The notes beneath the pieces are model-generated. The model saw only the letters and a list, made by a program, of their open reading frames with translations. It made no database searches and had not been told where the DNA came from. This document shows positions 8,886 to 17,293 of a stretch of DNA of 64,000 bases, piece after piece. The first letter of the stretch is position 1. Each line of letters opens with the position of its first letter. Source of the stretch: Phyllobacterium zundukense (lineage in GTDB: Bacteria > Pseudomonadota > Alphaproteobacteria > Rhizobiales > Rhizobiaceae); assembly GCF_025452195.1 (NCBI RefSeq), contig NZ_CP104969.1:1-64000 (forward strand), in the 5' to 3' direction. A program made the position numbers and the translations under genes.

Positions 8886-9942
8886 TCACGCCTTGCCAAA
8901 GCTCTCAATCGAACCAAGCAGGCTACCAGCCGAACGCAATGTGGTCGTCGTCGTTGCAACCATGGATGGCAATATCATCCACTCCAAAGTCCATGCCGCG
9001 CCCGAACGTTCCTGCTCATGGACCAAGGCGTGATGCATCCCGGAAACCTGCGTGGCATTGTAACGCGCGAGCGCAACCAGAAGTTCAGCAAGGACCGGAT
9101 TTTGCTTGTGCGGCATCGCCGATGATTTGCCGCCACCACTTATTTTGATCTCAGTCGAGCCTTGTGCGAGAAGCGCAATGTCCTGGCCGATCTTGCCGAG
9201 GGAGCCGGAAATAAGCGATAAAAAGTCAGCAAATTCAACGATGATGTCGCGCTGGCTGTGCCATTGCGGCGTATCGTGGAGGCCGAGCAATGCCGCCATT
9301 CGCTTGCGAACCGCCGGTCCTTTATCCCCCAGTTTCTCCAGCGTTCCTGCCGCTCCGCCGAACTGGATCACCGGGAAATCGAGCTTCAATATATCGAGGC
9401 GCTTGCGGTGACGCAGCAGCGGCGTGCGCCAGGATCTCGATACGGTCCCTGACCGTTATCGGGATGGCCGCCTGCATGCGGGTATGCCCCATCAAGCCAT
9501 TGTTCCCAAACGTCTTTTCAAGTTGATCCAGCTCGGCGATGATATCGGACAATCCGGTTTCGAGGCGTGTCATTACCGGCTTCAGCCGGATCATCAGGCT
9601 CGTATCGATGACGTCCTGGCTGGTCGCTCCGAGATGCAGTGACGCGCGGTGCTCCTGCCGAACAATCTCGCGCAATTGCCGGATAAGTTCCGGGACAACG
9701 ACACCATCCAATGCAACCGCCAACTTTAGCGCGTCCATGTCGGGTGAAAAAGCCTGGCACGCCTTCTCGATCGCCTCCGCTGCCGCAATTTCTATAATAT
9801 TTTCAGTGGCTTGCGCCTTGGCCAAAGCGCTTTCGAACTGAAGCATTGCCGCAATATCGCTCTCCGCCGAGAACCATTGCGCTGCTTCTTCACCGCCAAT
9901 CAAACCGGACAGAAACGAATGATCGAAGGGAGAAATACTCAT
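8886..9942 (-). pseudogene. pcaB: pcaB, 3-carboxy-cis,cis-muconate cycloisomerase, broken by a 1-base frameshift
   Basis: The enzyme cyclises 3-carboxy-cis,cis-muconate to 4-carboxymuconolactone, the second ring-cleavage pathway step. The N-terminal frame (from the ATG at 9942) carries GATSQDVIDTS and runs to about DRIEI. The C-terminal frame carries FPVIQFGGAAGTLEKLG and the fumarase/aspartase superfamily signature around SSAMPHKQNP. Between them, removing one base at 9432-9440 (GGATCTCGA) restores a continuous I-E-S-W-R-T-P-L-L-R-H. The total length is 3n+1. The repaired protein is about 351 residues, typical of PcaB. It lies 3 bases after pcaG in the pcaDCHGB operon. Whether the break is biological is uncertain. 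Confidence 0.87.
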
Positions 9943-9945
9943 CGC

Positions 9946-10560
9946 TTACACATCAAAGAAGATCGTTTCCTTGTCGCCTTGCAGATAGATATCAAAGACA
10001 TAGCTCGATCCATCGCGTTTCGCGATCAGCGTCGGGACGCGATTGCGATGCTCGATGCGTTGCAGGATCGGGTCCTTGTCATTCGCCTCTTTCTCGTCGT
10101 CGAAATAGATCCGTGTTTGCAACCCTATGTTGATCCCCCGCGCTACGATCCAGACCGTGACATGCGGCGCCATCATCCGCCCGTCCTTGAAGGGAACCTG
10201 ACCCGGCTTAACGGTTTCAAAGCGATATTCGGCCGTCTCCATGTCCGTCGGGCAGCGTCCCCACCCGGTAAAATTGGGATCGACGGTGCCGCGCAACTCG
10301 GATGGACTGTTGTAGAGCCCCTTGCTGTCGGCCTGCCATATCTCAAGCAAGGCGTCACGCAATGGCGTCCCGGTGCCGTCGAAAACCCGCCCACGGAGGG
10401 TAATTCGCTCGCCCAGCGTTTTGTCATTGACCATTGAGATACCAAGATCGCTCTCGTAAACACCTGTAATCTCACAGAAATTCGGCGTGCAGCCGATATG
10501 GACGTAAGGTCCCGCTGTCTGCGACGGCGTTTCTTTGAGGTAACCCAATTGTTGCACCAT
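9946..10560 (-). CDS. pcaG: Protocatechuate 3,4-dioxygenase alpha subunit
   Basis: A 204-residue intradiol dioxygenase subunit. It contains TPSQTAGPYVHIG near the N-terminus, the GRVFDGTGTPLRDALLEIWQAD beta-barrel segment, and GRCPTD, which mark the PcaG alpha chain. The alpha chain lacks the iron ligands and forms the active site pocket together with PcaH. The enzyme opens protocatechuate between the two hydroxyls to 3-carboxy-cis,cis-muconate. The start overlaps the pcaH stop by one base (TGATG), indicating translational coupling. Confidence 0.95.
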   Translation of the reverse strand: MVQQLGYLKETPSQTAGPYVHIGCTPNFCEITGVYESDLGISMVNDKTLGERITLRGRVFDGTGTPLRDALLEIWQADSKGLYNSPSELRGTVDPNFTGWGRCPTDMETAEYRFETVKPGQVPFKDGRMMAPHVTVWIVARGINIGLQTRIYFDDEKEANDKDPILQRIEHRNRVPTLIAKRDGSSYVFDIYLQGDKETIFFDV

Positions 10561-11300
10561 CAGTTGCCCTCCATGCGGTTTTCGAACAGAGTCGAGCGGC
10601 GGCCGCGCAACACGATATCGAATTTATAGGCACGCGCATCCATCGGAATGGTGTTGTTCATATCGAGCGCCGCGATGAGCTGTTCTATTGCTGCCTTGTC
10701 CGGAATGGATTTGACGATCGGGCAATTCCAGATCATCGGATCGCCCTCGAAGTACATCTGGGTAATCAACCTCTGCGCGAAACCGTGGCCGAATACCGAG
10801 AAGTGGATATGCGCCGGGCGCCAGTCATTCACGCCGTTCGGCCAAGGATATGCCCCCGGCTTGACCGTGCGAAAACGGTAGTAGCCGTCCTCGTCGGTGA
10901 TGGTACGGCCACATCCGCCAAAATTGGGATCGAGCGCCGCAAGATATCCCTCGCGCTTGTGCCGATAGCGTCCGCCGGCATTGGCCTGCCAGAATTCCAG
11001 GAGTGCGCCGGCAACCCCCTTGCCGCGCTCGTCTACAACTCTGCCGTGAACAATAATGCGCTGCCCGATCGCGCTCTCGCCGGGCTGCGCATAATTGTAG
11101 ATGAGATCGGCATCGAGCTCGCCCAGCATCGAATGGCCGAACACCGGCCCGGTGATCTCCGAGAGTGTATTATCGAATGAAATCAACGCTCTCTGCGGCG
11201 AACGCACGACGCTCGTCTTGTACTCTGGCGTATAGGCTGGCGGGTGCCACTGCCTGTCCCGCTGAAAGAATGCGCCGGTTTCCGGCTTCCTGTTGGACAT
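10560..11300 (-). CDS. pcaH: Protocatechuate 3,4-dioxygenase beta subunit
   Basis: A 246-residue protein starting [12 protein letters not shown]. It holds the catalytic non-heme Fe(III) site: the [17 protein letters not shown] segment with tyrosine ligands, and [11 protein letters not shown] with the histidine ligands, as known for PcaH. The RAKI-like N-terminal and [20 protein letters not shown] segments are also typical. A longer frame extends upstream, but this ATG matches family starts and leaves the short 13-base gap to pcaC. It acts with PcaG in the cytoplasm as an (alpha-beta)n oligomer. Confidence 0.95.
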   Translation of the reverse strand: MSNRKPETGAFFQRDRQWHPPAYTPEYKTSVVRSPQRALISFDNTLSEITGPVFGHSMLGELDADLIYNYAQPGESAIGQRIIVHGRVVDERGKGVAGALLEFWQANAGGRYRHKREGYLAALDPNFGGCGRTITDEDGYYRFRTVKPGAYPWPNGVNDWRPAHIHFSVFGHGFAQRLITQMYFEGDPMIWNCPIVKSIPDKAAIEQLIAALDMNNTIPMDARAYKFDIVLRGRRSTLFENRMEGN

Positions 11301-11313
11301 TGCGGGCCTCCCG

Positions 11314-11721
11314 TCAGGCTGTCTTTTCGGCCGCAGCGAGGTCTTTATAGATCTGCTTCGCCAATTTAATCGCATGGTTGGCCGCCGGAACACCCGCATA
11401 GATTGCAACGTGCAGCAGTGCCTCGCAAATATCATCCTGAGTCGCGCCAGAGTTCGCGGTCGCCTTGATATGCATGACCAATTCCTCGTCCTGGCCCAAT
11501 GCCGCCAACAGCGCGATGGTCACAATCGAGCGCTGCCGCTTCGTCCAGCCTGGCCGCGACCAGACATGCCCCCAGGCAGCTTCAGTGATAAGCTCTTGAA
11601 ATGGCTTGTCAAAGTCCGTCTTGTTCGCCTCGGCGCGATCAACATGCCCATCGCCGAGGACGATCCGGCGTGTTGCCATGCCTTCGGCATAGCGACGGGA
11701 AGGAACGTCTGCAGACGTCAT
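11314..11721 (-). CDS. pcaC: 4-carboxymuconolactone decarboxylase
   Basis: A 135-residue protein of the AhpD-like carboxymuconolactone decarboxylase family, with the segment TWSRPGW-like ([23 protein letters not shown]) and [15 protein letters not shown]. It removes CO2 from 4-carboxymuconolactone to give beta-ketoadipate enol-lactone. The start ATG at 11721 overlaps the pcaD stop (ATGA), which fixes the start even though the frame stays open upstream. Here PcaC and PcaD are separate proteins, not the PcaL fusion. Confidence 0.94.
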   Translation of the reverse strand: MTSADVPSRRYAEGMATRRIVLGDGHVDRAEANKTDFDKPFQELITEAAWGHVWSRPGWTKRQRSIVTIALLAALGQDEELVMHIKATANSGATQDDICEALLHVAIYAGVPAANHAIKLAKQIYKDLAAAEKTA

Positions 11722-12524
11722 GCTTTCTCTCCAAGTTGGAACTCGTCGATGAACGCTCGTATCACCGCCGTCACCGCCTCCGGCTGCTCCACGCAGGGAA
11801 TATGTCCGGCATCCTTGATCACCTCGTAACGTGAACGAGGAATGAGCTTCGCCAGCGAAAGCACAACTTCCGGTGGCGTCGACCCATCCTGATCCCCGAC
11901 GATGCAAATGGTCGGGACCGCGATGCGCGAGGCTTCGGTTGTAAAATCGGCATCGCGCAACGCAGCACACGTTCCGATATACCCTCCGATGGCCTGGCGG
12001 GTCAGCATATTGCGATACCCGGCAAGTTCGTCGCGGCGCTGCTTGTGGAAGGGTGGAGTGAACCATTTTTCGAGCACGCCATCCGCAATGGCTTCAATGC
12101 CGCCTTGCTCAAGCGCCGCGATGCGGGCAGCCCACATCTCCGCCGTGCCGATCTTATGGGCGGTATCGCAAAGGATCAGCGCACGCACCAGATCCGGCCG
12201 CACCGCATAGAGCCCTTGTGCCACCAGCCCGCCAACCGACAGGCCACAGATAATCGCGTTCCTGACCTCAAGATAATCAAGGAGGCCTGCAAGGTCAGCG
12301 GTGTGACCATCGATCGAGTAGGGCGTCGTACCAATATCCGAAAGACCATGTCCGCGCATATCATACGTCACGATGGCGAAATCACCGACGAGCCGAAGGA
12401 TTACGTCGCGCCAGATACGGAAGTCGGTCCCGAGCGAATTGGCAAAGACCAGTACAGGCTTGCCCTCCGGTGCGCCGATCAATTGATAGTGCAGTGTTAC
12501 GCCATTGATAGAAACGAATTGCAC
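11718..12524 (-). CDS. pcaD: 3-oxoadipate enol-lactonase
   Basis: An alpha/beta hydrolase of about 268 residues. The nucleophile elbow is GLSVGG, the acid lies in GDQDG and the histidine in DAGHIP. It hydrolyses beta-ketoadipate enol-lactone to beta-ketoadipate. I chose the GTG at 12524: GGGAGG lies 5 bases upstream and the protein then begins VQFVSINGVTLHY, like other PcaD starts; no ATG fits. It is the first gene of pcaDCHGB, divergent from pcaQ, with a PcaQ-type box in between. Confidence 0.94.
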   Translation of the reverse strand: MQFVSINGVTLHYQLIGAPEGKPVLVFANSLGTDFRIWRDVILRLVGDFAIVTYDMRGHGLSDIGTTPYSIDGHTADLAGLLDYLEVRNAIICGLSVGGLVAQGLYAVRPDLVRALILCDTAHKIGTAEMWAARIAALEQGGIEAIADGVLEKWFTPPFHKQRRDELAGYRNMLTRQAIGGYIGTCAALRDADFTTEASRIAVPTICIVGDQDGSTPPEVVLSLAKLIPRSRYEVIKDAGHIPCVEQPEAVTAVIRAFIDEFQLGEKA

Positions 12525-12554
12525 AGAAGCCTCCCATTCAATAGACCACCTTGG

Positions 12555-12572
12555 ATTATCCAACTGGTTAGG
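12555..12572. promoter_or_regulatory. Candidate PcaQ-binding box between pcaQ and pcaD
   Basis: The sequence attatccaactggttagg contains TTATCC-N4-GGTTAG. From memory, the PcaQ site in Sinorhizobium and Agrobacterium is ATAACC-N4-GGTTAA, so spacing and most arm bases agree. It lies about 30 bases upstream of the pcaD start and 50 upstream of pcaQ, where a LysR activator would sit. Confidence 0.6.
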
Positions 12573-12621
12573 TAAAATGATATTCTATCGCATTCTCTTA
12601 ACTGATGGGTTATGAAATGCC

Positions 12622-13545
12622 ATGATCGACAGTCGTATCAAATTTCGCCACCTGCAAACTTTTTTGGAAGTCGCACGTCAGAAGAGCGTGATGAAGGCGG
12701 CAGCTATTCTTCATATCAGTCAACCGGCTGTCACCAAAACAATCCGTGAAATGGAAAACGAGCTTGGCGTCGCCGTATTCGAGCGTGACGGCCGCGGCAT
12801 CAGGATCACGCGCTATGGCGAGGTGTTCCTGCGCCATGCCGGCGCTGCCATCACGGCATTGCGCCAAGGCATTGATTCCGTTTCCAATGAACGATCGGGC
12901 GAGGGCATCCCCATCCGCATTGGCGCTTTACCGACGGTGTGCACCCGCGTGATGCCGCAGGCCATCAGTTTGTTTTTGCAAGAGAAAACGCAAAGTCGCA
13001 TCAAGATTGTTACGGGCGAAAACGCGGTCCTTTTGGAGCAGCTTCGTCTCGGCGATCTCGATCTTGTCGTTGGCCGCCTTGCAGCCCCTGAGAAAATGAC
13101 GGGGTTCTCCTTCGAACATCTCTATTCCGAGCAGGTGGTTTTCGCCGTCAGCGCCAGCCATCCGCTCTTGAACTCACAAGAGGATATCTTTTCGCGTCTC
13201 GCCGAATTTCCCATTCTCATGCCAACCAGGGCATCGATTATCCGGCCGTTCGTCGACCGCTTTCTCATTGCCAACGGGGTAGCCGCTTTGCCTACCCAAA
13301 TCGAGACGGTATCGGACGCATTCGGCCGTGCTTTTGTTCGCTCCAGTAGTGCGGTCTGGATCATCTCATCGGGCGTTGTCGCCGATGATGTCGACGATGG
13401 GAGTTTGGCGCTTTTACCCATAGACACAAGCGAAACGCGTGGACCGGTAGGTCTTACGATGCGTGCTGACATAACGCCGTCACTACCGCTGATGATCCTG
13501 ATGCAGACTATCCGCGAAGCAGCAACTGAAGGGTCACCAAACTAG
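12622..13545 (+). CDS. pcaQ: PcaQ, LysR-family activator of the protocatechuate branch
   Basis: A 307-residue LysR-type regulator. An N-terminal winged helix-turn-helix (residues about 5-65, with HISQPAVTKTIREMENELGVAVFERDGRG) is followed by a substrate-binding co-inducer domain. In rhizobia PcaQ activates pcaDCHGB with beta-carboxymuconate as co-inducer. The divergent position to pcaD and the box between them support the same role here. The 3' end overlaps the convergent pcaR stop by 3 bases. Confidence 0.93.
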   Translation: MIDSRIKFRHLQTFLEVARQKSVMKAAAILHISQPAVTKTIREMENELGVAVFERDGRGIRITRYGEVFLRHAGAAITALRQGIDSVSNERSGEGIPIRIGALPTVCTRVMPQAISLFLQEKTQSRIKIVTGENAVLLEQLRLGDLDLVVGRLAAPEKMTGFSFEHLYSEQVVFAVSASHPLLNSQEDIFSRLAEFPILMPTRASIIRPFVDRFLIANGVAALPTQIETVSDAFGRAFVRSSSAVWIISSGVVADDVDDGSLALLPIDTSETRGPVGLTMRADITPSLPLMILMQTIREAATEGSPN

Positions 13546-14297
13546 AGCAGCAGGCCCGCAAGCATATCGCGAGTTGATTGCATCACCGGCAGGTAGGTTG
13601 CAACCATTTCATCAACAGTAACCCTCGGCGCCTGCGCACCGACGTTAAGTGCGGCAATGGTGGTTCCACGCATATTGCGTACCGGGATGGCAATCGAACA
13701 GAGACCAATCTCCAGTTCCTGATCGATGACGGCATATCCCTGCTCGCGTATCAGTTGCAACTCAGCCATCAAGTCGGGAATCGTCGTTTTTGTATTCGGC
13801 GTGTTCGCCTTGCGGTTGCTATTCTCCAGGACGCCCCTCGCATCGCCTTCATTCATTGCGGCGAGCAAGACTCGCCCCATGGACGAGCAATAGGCAGGCA
13901 ACCGGCTTCCGGGATTGAGATTGATCGACATGACCCGCTTATGCGATGCCCGGGCGATATAGACGATCTCGTTACCATCGAGGACGGAAGCCGATGCGCT
14001 TTCGCCGGTCTTTTCCGACAGTTGATCGAGAAAAGGTTGGAGAAGGCGGGGCAGGGGAGTCGCTGTAAGATAGGAATGACCAAGACGGAGTATTCGCGGC
14101 GATAGCGAGAAGAATTTTCCGTCGTAATCGGCATAGCCGAGTTGTGCCAAGGTCAAGAGACAACGTCGGGCGGTTGCACGTTCGAGGCCGGTAATCCTCG
14201 AGATATCCGTGATTGAAAGACGCGGATTTGCCGCGTCGAATGCCTCGATTACCGATAGGCCCCTGGCAAAACCACCGATGAAGTCTGTTTCTCGCAT
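13542..14297 (-). CDS. pcaR: PcaR, IclR-family regulator of pcaIJF
   Basis: A 251-residue IclR-family protein starting MRETDFIGGFARGLSVIEAF. It has an N-terminal winged helix (ITDISRITGLERATARRCLLTL) and a C-terminal effector domain with the family segment YAVIDQELEIGLCSIAIPV. IclR regulators of this type (PcaR, PobR, PcaU) respond to beta-ketoadipate or related acids. It is divergent from pcaIJF with a matching palindrome in the gap. I picked the ATG at 14297; the frame extends to 14381 but would cover the operator. Confidence 0.93.
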   Translation of the reverse strand: MRETDFIGGFARGLSVIEAFDAANPRLSITDISRITGLERATARRCLLTLAQLGYADYDGKFFSLSPRILRLGHSYLTATPLPRLLQPFLDQLSEKTGESASASVLDGNEIVYIARASHKRVMSINLNPGSRLPAYCSSMGRVLLAAMNEGDARGVLENSNRKANTPNTKTTIPDLMAELQLIREQGYAVIDQELEIGLCSIAIPVRNMRGTTIAALNVGAQAPRVTVDEMVATYLPVMQSTRDMLAGLLL

Positions 14298-14315
14298 GCT
14301 CAACCTTAGCACGCT

Positions 14316-14334
14316 TTGTGCGATATACGAACAA
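14316..14334. promoter_or_regulatory. Candidate PcaR operator in the pcaR-pcaI gap
   Basis: The inverted repeat ttgtgcgatatacgaacaa lies 18 bases upstream of the pcaR start and about 85 upstream of pcaI. Its reverse strand core GTTCGTATATCGCAC differs only in the central bases from GTTCGATAATCGCAC, which I recall as the PcaR site of Pseudomonas putida. A second related half site (aacgcacaaa) follows at about 14344. It probably serves both divergent promoters. Confidence 0.65.
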
Positions 14335-14419
14335 AAATCAAATAACGCACAAAAGATTTGACCTTCGAACCAATGAAGCACTAATCAAAAGATGGAGAAT
14401 TCGAGACAGGGAGAGAAAT

Positions 14420-15280
14420 GTGGCCCGGATTTGCACGCTTTCCGAAGCGATTGAAGAGAATGTCAGGGACGGCGATTCCATTGCGATGGAGGGCTTCACC
14501 CACCTGATCCCCTATGCGGCCGGGCACGAAATCATCCGGCAGGATCGCAGGGAGCTTTTTCTCATCCGGATGACGCCAGACCTTATCTACGATCAGTTGA
14601 TCGGCGTCGGCGTGGCACGCGGTATGAAATTCTCCTGGGGTGGCAATCCAGGAGTTGGCTCGTTGCACCGTTTTCGCGATGCAGTCGAGAACCAATGGCC
14701 ACGCCCGCTCGAAATCGAGGAGCATTCGCACGCCGCCATGGCAAACGCCTATGAGGCTGGGGCGGCAAACCTGCCATTCGCCATGCTCCGCGGGTATATC
14801 GGCGCGGACCTTGCGAAGGTTAATCCGAACATCAAATCGATTACCTGCCCGTTCACCGGCGAAGTCCTTGCGGCGGTGCCGTCGATTTGACCTGACGTGT
14901 CGATTATCCACGCCCAGCGCGCAGACCGCAAAGGCAACGTGCTGATCGAAGGCATCACCGGCGTCCAAAAAGAAGCTGTCCTTGCAGCCAAGCGCTCGAT
15001 CGTCACGGTCGAAGAAATCGTCGATGAACTCGATCCGCCATCGCCCAATGCAGTGGTTCTGCCAACATGGGCCGTCAGCTCCGTTGTTCATGTACCCGGC
15101 GGTGCGTTTCCGTCCTATGCGCACGGTTATTATCCGCGCTCCAACGCCTTTTACGTTGCCTGGGACAAGATCGCCCGTGACCGCGAAAGTTTCACAGCTT
15201 GGATCAAGGAACATGTTCGTGGCGGAAAGCCCGAAGATTTCGCCCGCCATGTCGGCAAGCGTTCTGCAAAAGCAGCGTAA
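14420..15280 (+). pseudogene. pcaI: pcaI, 3-oxoadipate CoA-transferase alpha subunit, with an in-frame TGA
   Basis: PcaI with PcaJ moves CoA from succinyl-CoA to beta-ketoadipate. The frame starts at a GTG (14420) behind GGGAG, giving VARICTLSEAIEENVRDGD. It is open to 15280 except for TGA at 14888-14890 between VPSI and PDVSIIHAQRADRKGN. PcaI proteins have arginine there (RPDV), so CGA has become TGA by one C-to-T change. The frame is otherwise unbroken and conserved on both sides: 286 codons, normal length. Either a fresh nonsense mutation or a base-calling error; the undamaged codon would complete a GATTC (GANTC) site. Confidence 0.85.
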
Positions 15281-15291
15281 GGAGTATCGTC

Positions 15292-16065
15292 ATGTCGATT
15301 GAATTTACACCAACAGAGATGATGACGATCGCTGCAGCCCGCGCTTTGACCAATGATGACGTGTGTTTCGTCGGCATCGGCGCGCCATCGGCAGCATGTA
15401 ACGTTGCGCGGCTTACCCACGCGCCGGATATCACACTAATCTACGAAAGCGGCACGATCGGTACCAAACCTGACGTCCTGCCGCTTTCGATCGGCGATGG
15501 TGAACTGTGCGATACCGCCTTGTGCACTGTTTCAGTCCCTGAGATGTTCCGCTACTGGTTGCAGGGTGGACGCATTACCACAGGCTTCCTAGGCGGCGCG
15601 CAGATCGACCGATTCGCCAATCTGAACACGACCGTCGTCGGTGACTATGACAGGCCGAAAGTACGCCTGCCGGGTGGTGGTGGCGCCCCCGAGATCGCCA
15701 GCAATTGCAGCCAGATCTATATAACCATGGCGCTCAACAAGCGGGGTTTCGTCGACCACCTCGACTTCATTACGTCTATGGGGCATGGCGAGGGCGGCGA
15801 TCATCGGGCGCGGCTTGGGATGAAAACCAAGGGTCCGACACGCGTTATCACTGACCTGTGCATATTCGAGCCCGACCCCGCAACCAAGGAATTGACGGTC
15901 GTTTCGAGCCATCCAGGTGTGAGCCGTGCGACGATCGAAGAGAATTGTGGTTGGCCGGTTCGCTTTGCCGAGACAGTCGCGGAAACTCCGGCGCCGACGA
16001 CAACCGAAATCTCCGTGCTCCGCGACATCAACGCCCGCACCAAGAAAGCACATGAGGCCGCCTGA
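15292..16065 (+). CDS. pcaJ: 3-oxoadipate CoA-transferase beta subunit
   Basis: A 257-residue family I CoA-transferase beta chain starting MSIEFTPTEMM, with AAGGAG 7 bases before the ATG. The catalytic glutamate motif is in IYESGTIG, and GGGGAPEIA forms the oxyanion/CoA loop region. It pairs with PcaI, whose gene ends 11 bases upstream. The stop overlaps the pcaF start (TGATG), so the three genes are translated as a unit. Confidence 0.95.
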   Translation: MSIEFTPTEMMTIAAARALTNDDVCFVGIGAPSAACNVARLTHAPDITLIYESGTIGTKPDVLPLSIGDGELCDTALCTVSVPEMFRYWLQGGRITTGFLGGAQIDRFANLNTTVVGDYDRPKVRLPGGGGAPEIASNCSQIYITMALNKRGFVDHLDFITSMGHGEGGDHRARLGMKTKGPTRVITDLCIFEPDPATKELTVVSSHPGVSRATIEENCGWPVRFAETVAETPAPTTTEISVLRDINARTKKAHEAA

Positions 16066-17270
16066 TGACCGAAGTTTACATCTGCGATTATATACGCACG
16101 CCCATCGGCCGCTTTGGCGGAGCCCTGGCTTCCGTTCGCGCCGATGATCTTGGCGCGATTCCGTTGAAGACGCTGATCGAACGCAACAAGCGTGTCGATT
16201 GGGAAGCCATCGACGAAGTGATTTACGGTTGCGCCAACCAGGCTGGCGAAGACAATCGCAATGTGGCGCGCATGGCACTGCTGCTCGCCGGGCTTCCAGT
16301 GAGCGTACCCGGAACGACCATGAACCGCCTGTGCGGTTCGGGCATGGATGCCGTCATTACCGCCGCCCGCGCGATCAAGGCTGGCGAAATCGAACTTGCG
16401 ATCGCCGGCGGCGTCGAATCCATGTCTCGTGCTCCTTTTGTAATGCCGAAAGCAGAAGGTGCATTCTCGCGCCATGCGGAAATCCATGACACGACGATCG
16501 GCTGGCGTTTCGTCAATCCGGTTATGCAGGCGCAATATGGCGCCGATTCAATGCCGGAAACCGGTGAGAACGTTGCCGAGGACTTCAATGTATCGCGTGC
16601 AGATCAGGATGCGTTTGCCGTGCGATCCCAGCACAAAGCCGGCGCGGCAATAGCGAACGGTCGCCTTGCCCGTGAAATCACGCCGGTTACGATCCAGCAG
16701 CGAACAGGCGATGCAATCCTTGTTGATCGGGATGAACATCCGCGCCCCCACACCACAATCGAGCAACTGGCGAAACTCCCGACGCCGTTCCGTAAAGGCG
16801 GGTCGGTTACGGCAGGCAATGCGTCTGGCGTCAATGACGGTGCGGCTGCGCTGATTGTCGCTTCCGAAGCCGCCTTGAAGAAATATGGCCTGACGCCCAT
16901 GGCCCGCATCGCCAGTGGTGCAACTGCTGGCGTACCTCCCCGGATCATGGGTGTCGGGCCCATCGCGGCTACGCAAAAACTCTGCGCGCGCCTTGGCGTT
17001 TCGCCGCAAGATTTCGATATCATCGAACTCAACGAGGCGTTTGCCTCGCAGGGACTCGCGACACTTCGCGCGCTCGGCATTGCCGACGATGCCGAGTTCG
17101 TCAATCCGAATGGTGGCGCTATAGCCTTGGGTCATCCACTTGGCATGAGCGGTGCCCGCATAACAGGCACCGCCGCGCTCGAACTCAATCTGCGTGGCGC
17201 GAAACGCGCACTTGCCACCATGTGTATTGGTGTCGGGCAAGGGATTGCCGTGGCACTCGAGAGGGTTTGA
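16065..17270 (+). CDS. pcaF: 3-oxoadipyl-CoA thiolase
   Basis: A 401-residue thiolase, the last step of the beta-ketoadipate pathway: beta-ketoadipyl-CoA plus CoA gives succinyl-CoA and acetyl-CoA. It shows the thiolase signatures: NRLCGSGMDAV with the acyl-accepting cysteine (about residue 90), the NPNGGAIALGHPLGMSGAR histidine segment, and the C-terminal CIGVGQG cysteine. The start VYICDYIRTPIGRFGGAL is typical of PcaF. It closes the pcaIJF operon and converges with the next minus-strand gene. Confidence 0.95.
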   Translation: MTEVYICDYIRTPIGRFGGALASVRADDLGAIPLKTLIERNKRVDWEAIDEVIYGCANQAGEDNRNVARMALLLAGLPVSVPGTTMNRLCGSGMDAVITAARAIKAGEIELAIAGGVESMSRAPFVMPKAEGAFSRHAEIHDTTIGWRFVNPVMQAQYGADSMPETGENVAEDFNVSRADQDAFAVRSQHKAGAAIANGRLAREITPVTIQQRTGDAILVDRDEHPRPHTTIEQLAKLPTPFRKGGSVTAGNASGVNDGAAALIVASEAALKKYGLTPMARIASGATAGVPPRIMGVGPIAATQKLCARLGVSPQDFDIIELNEAFASQGLATLRALGIADDAEFVNPNGGAIALGHPLGMSGARITGTAALELNLRGAKRALATMCIGVGQGIAVALERV

Positions 17271-17293
17271 TCGGACGATTCGGCGCGGGTTTG

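Noticed and set aside
12525-12621. Starting pcaD further upstream at 12563
   Set aside because: It would cover the PcaQ-type box; the GTG at 12524 has a strong GGGAGG and gives the family N-terminus.
14888-14890. Selenocysteine or stop read-through at the pcaI TGA
   Set aside because: The family has arginine at this place, no SECIS-like hairpin is evident after it, and the enzyme needs no selenium.
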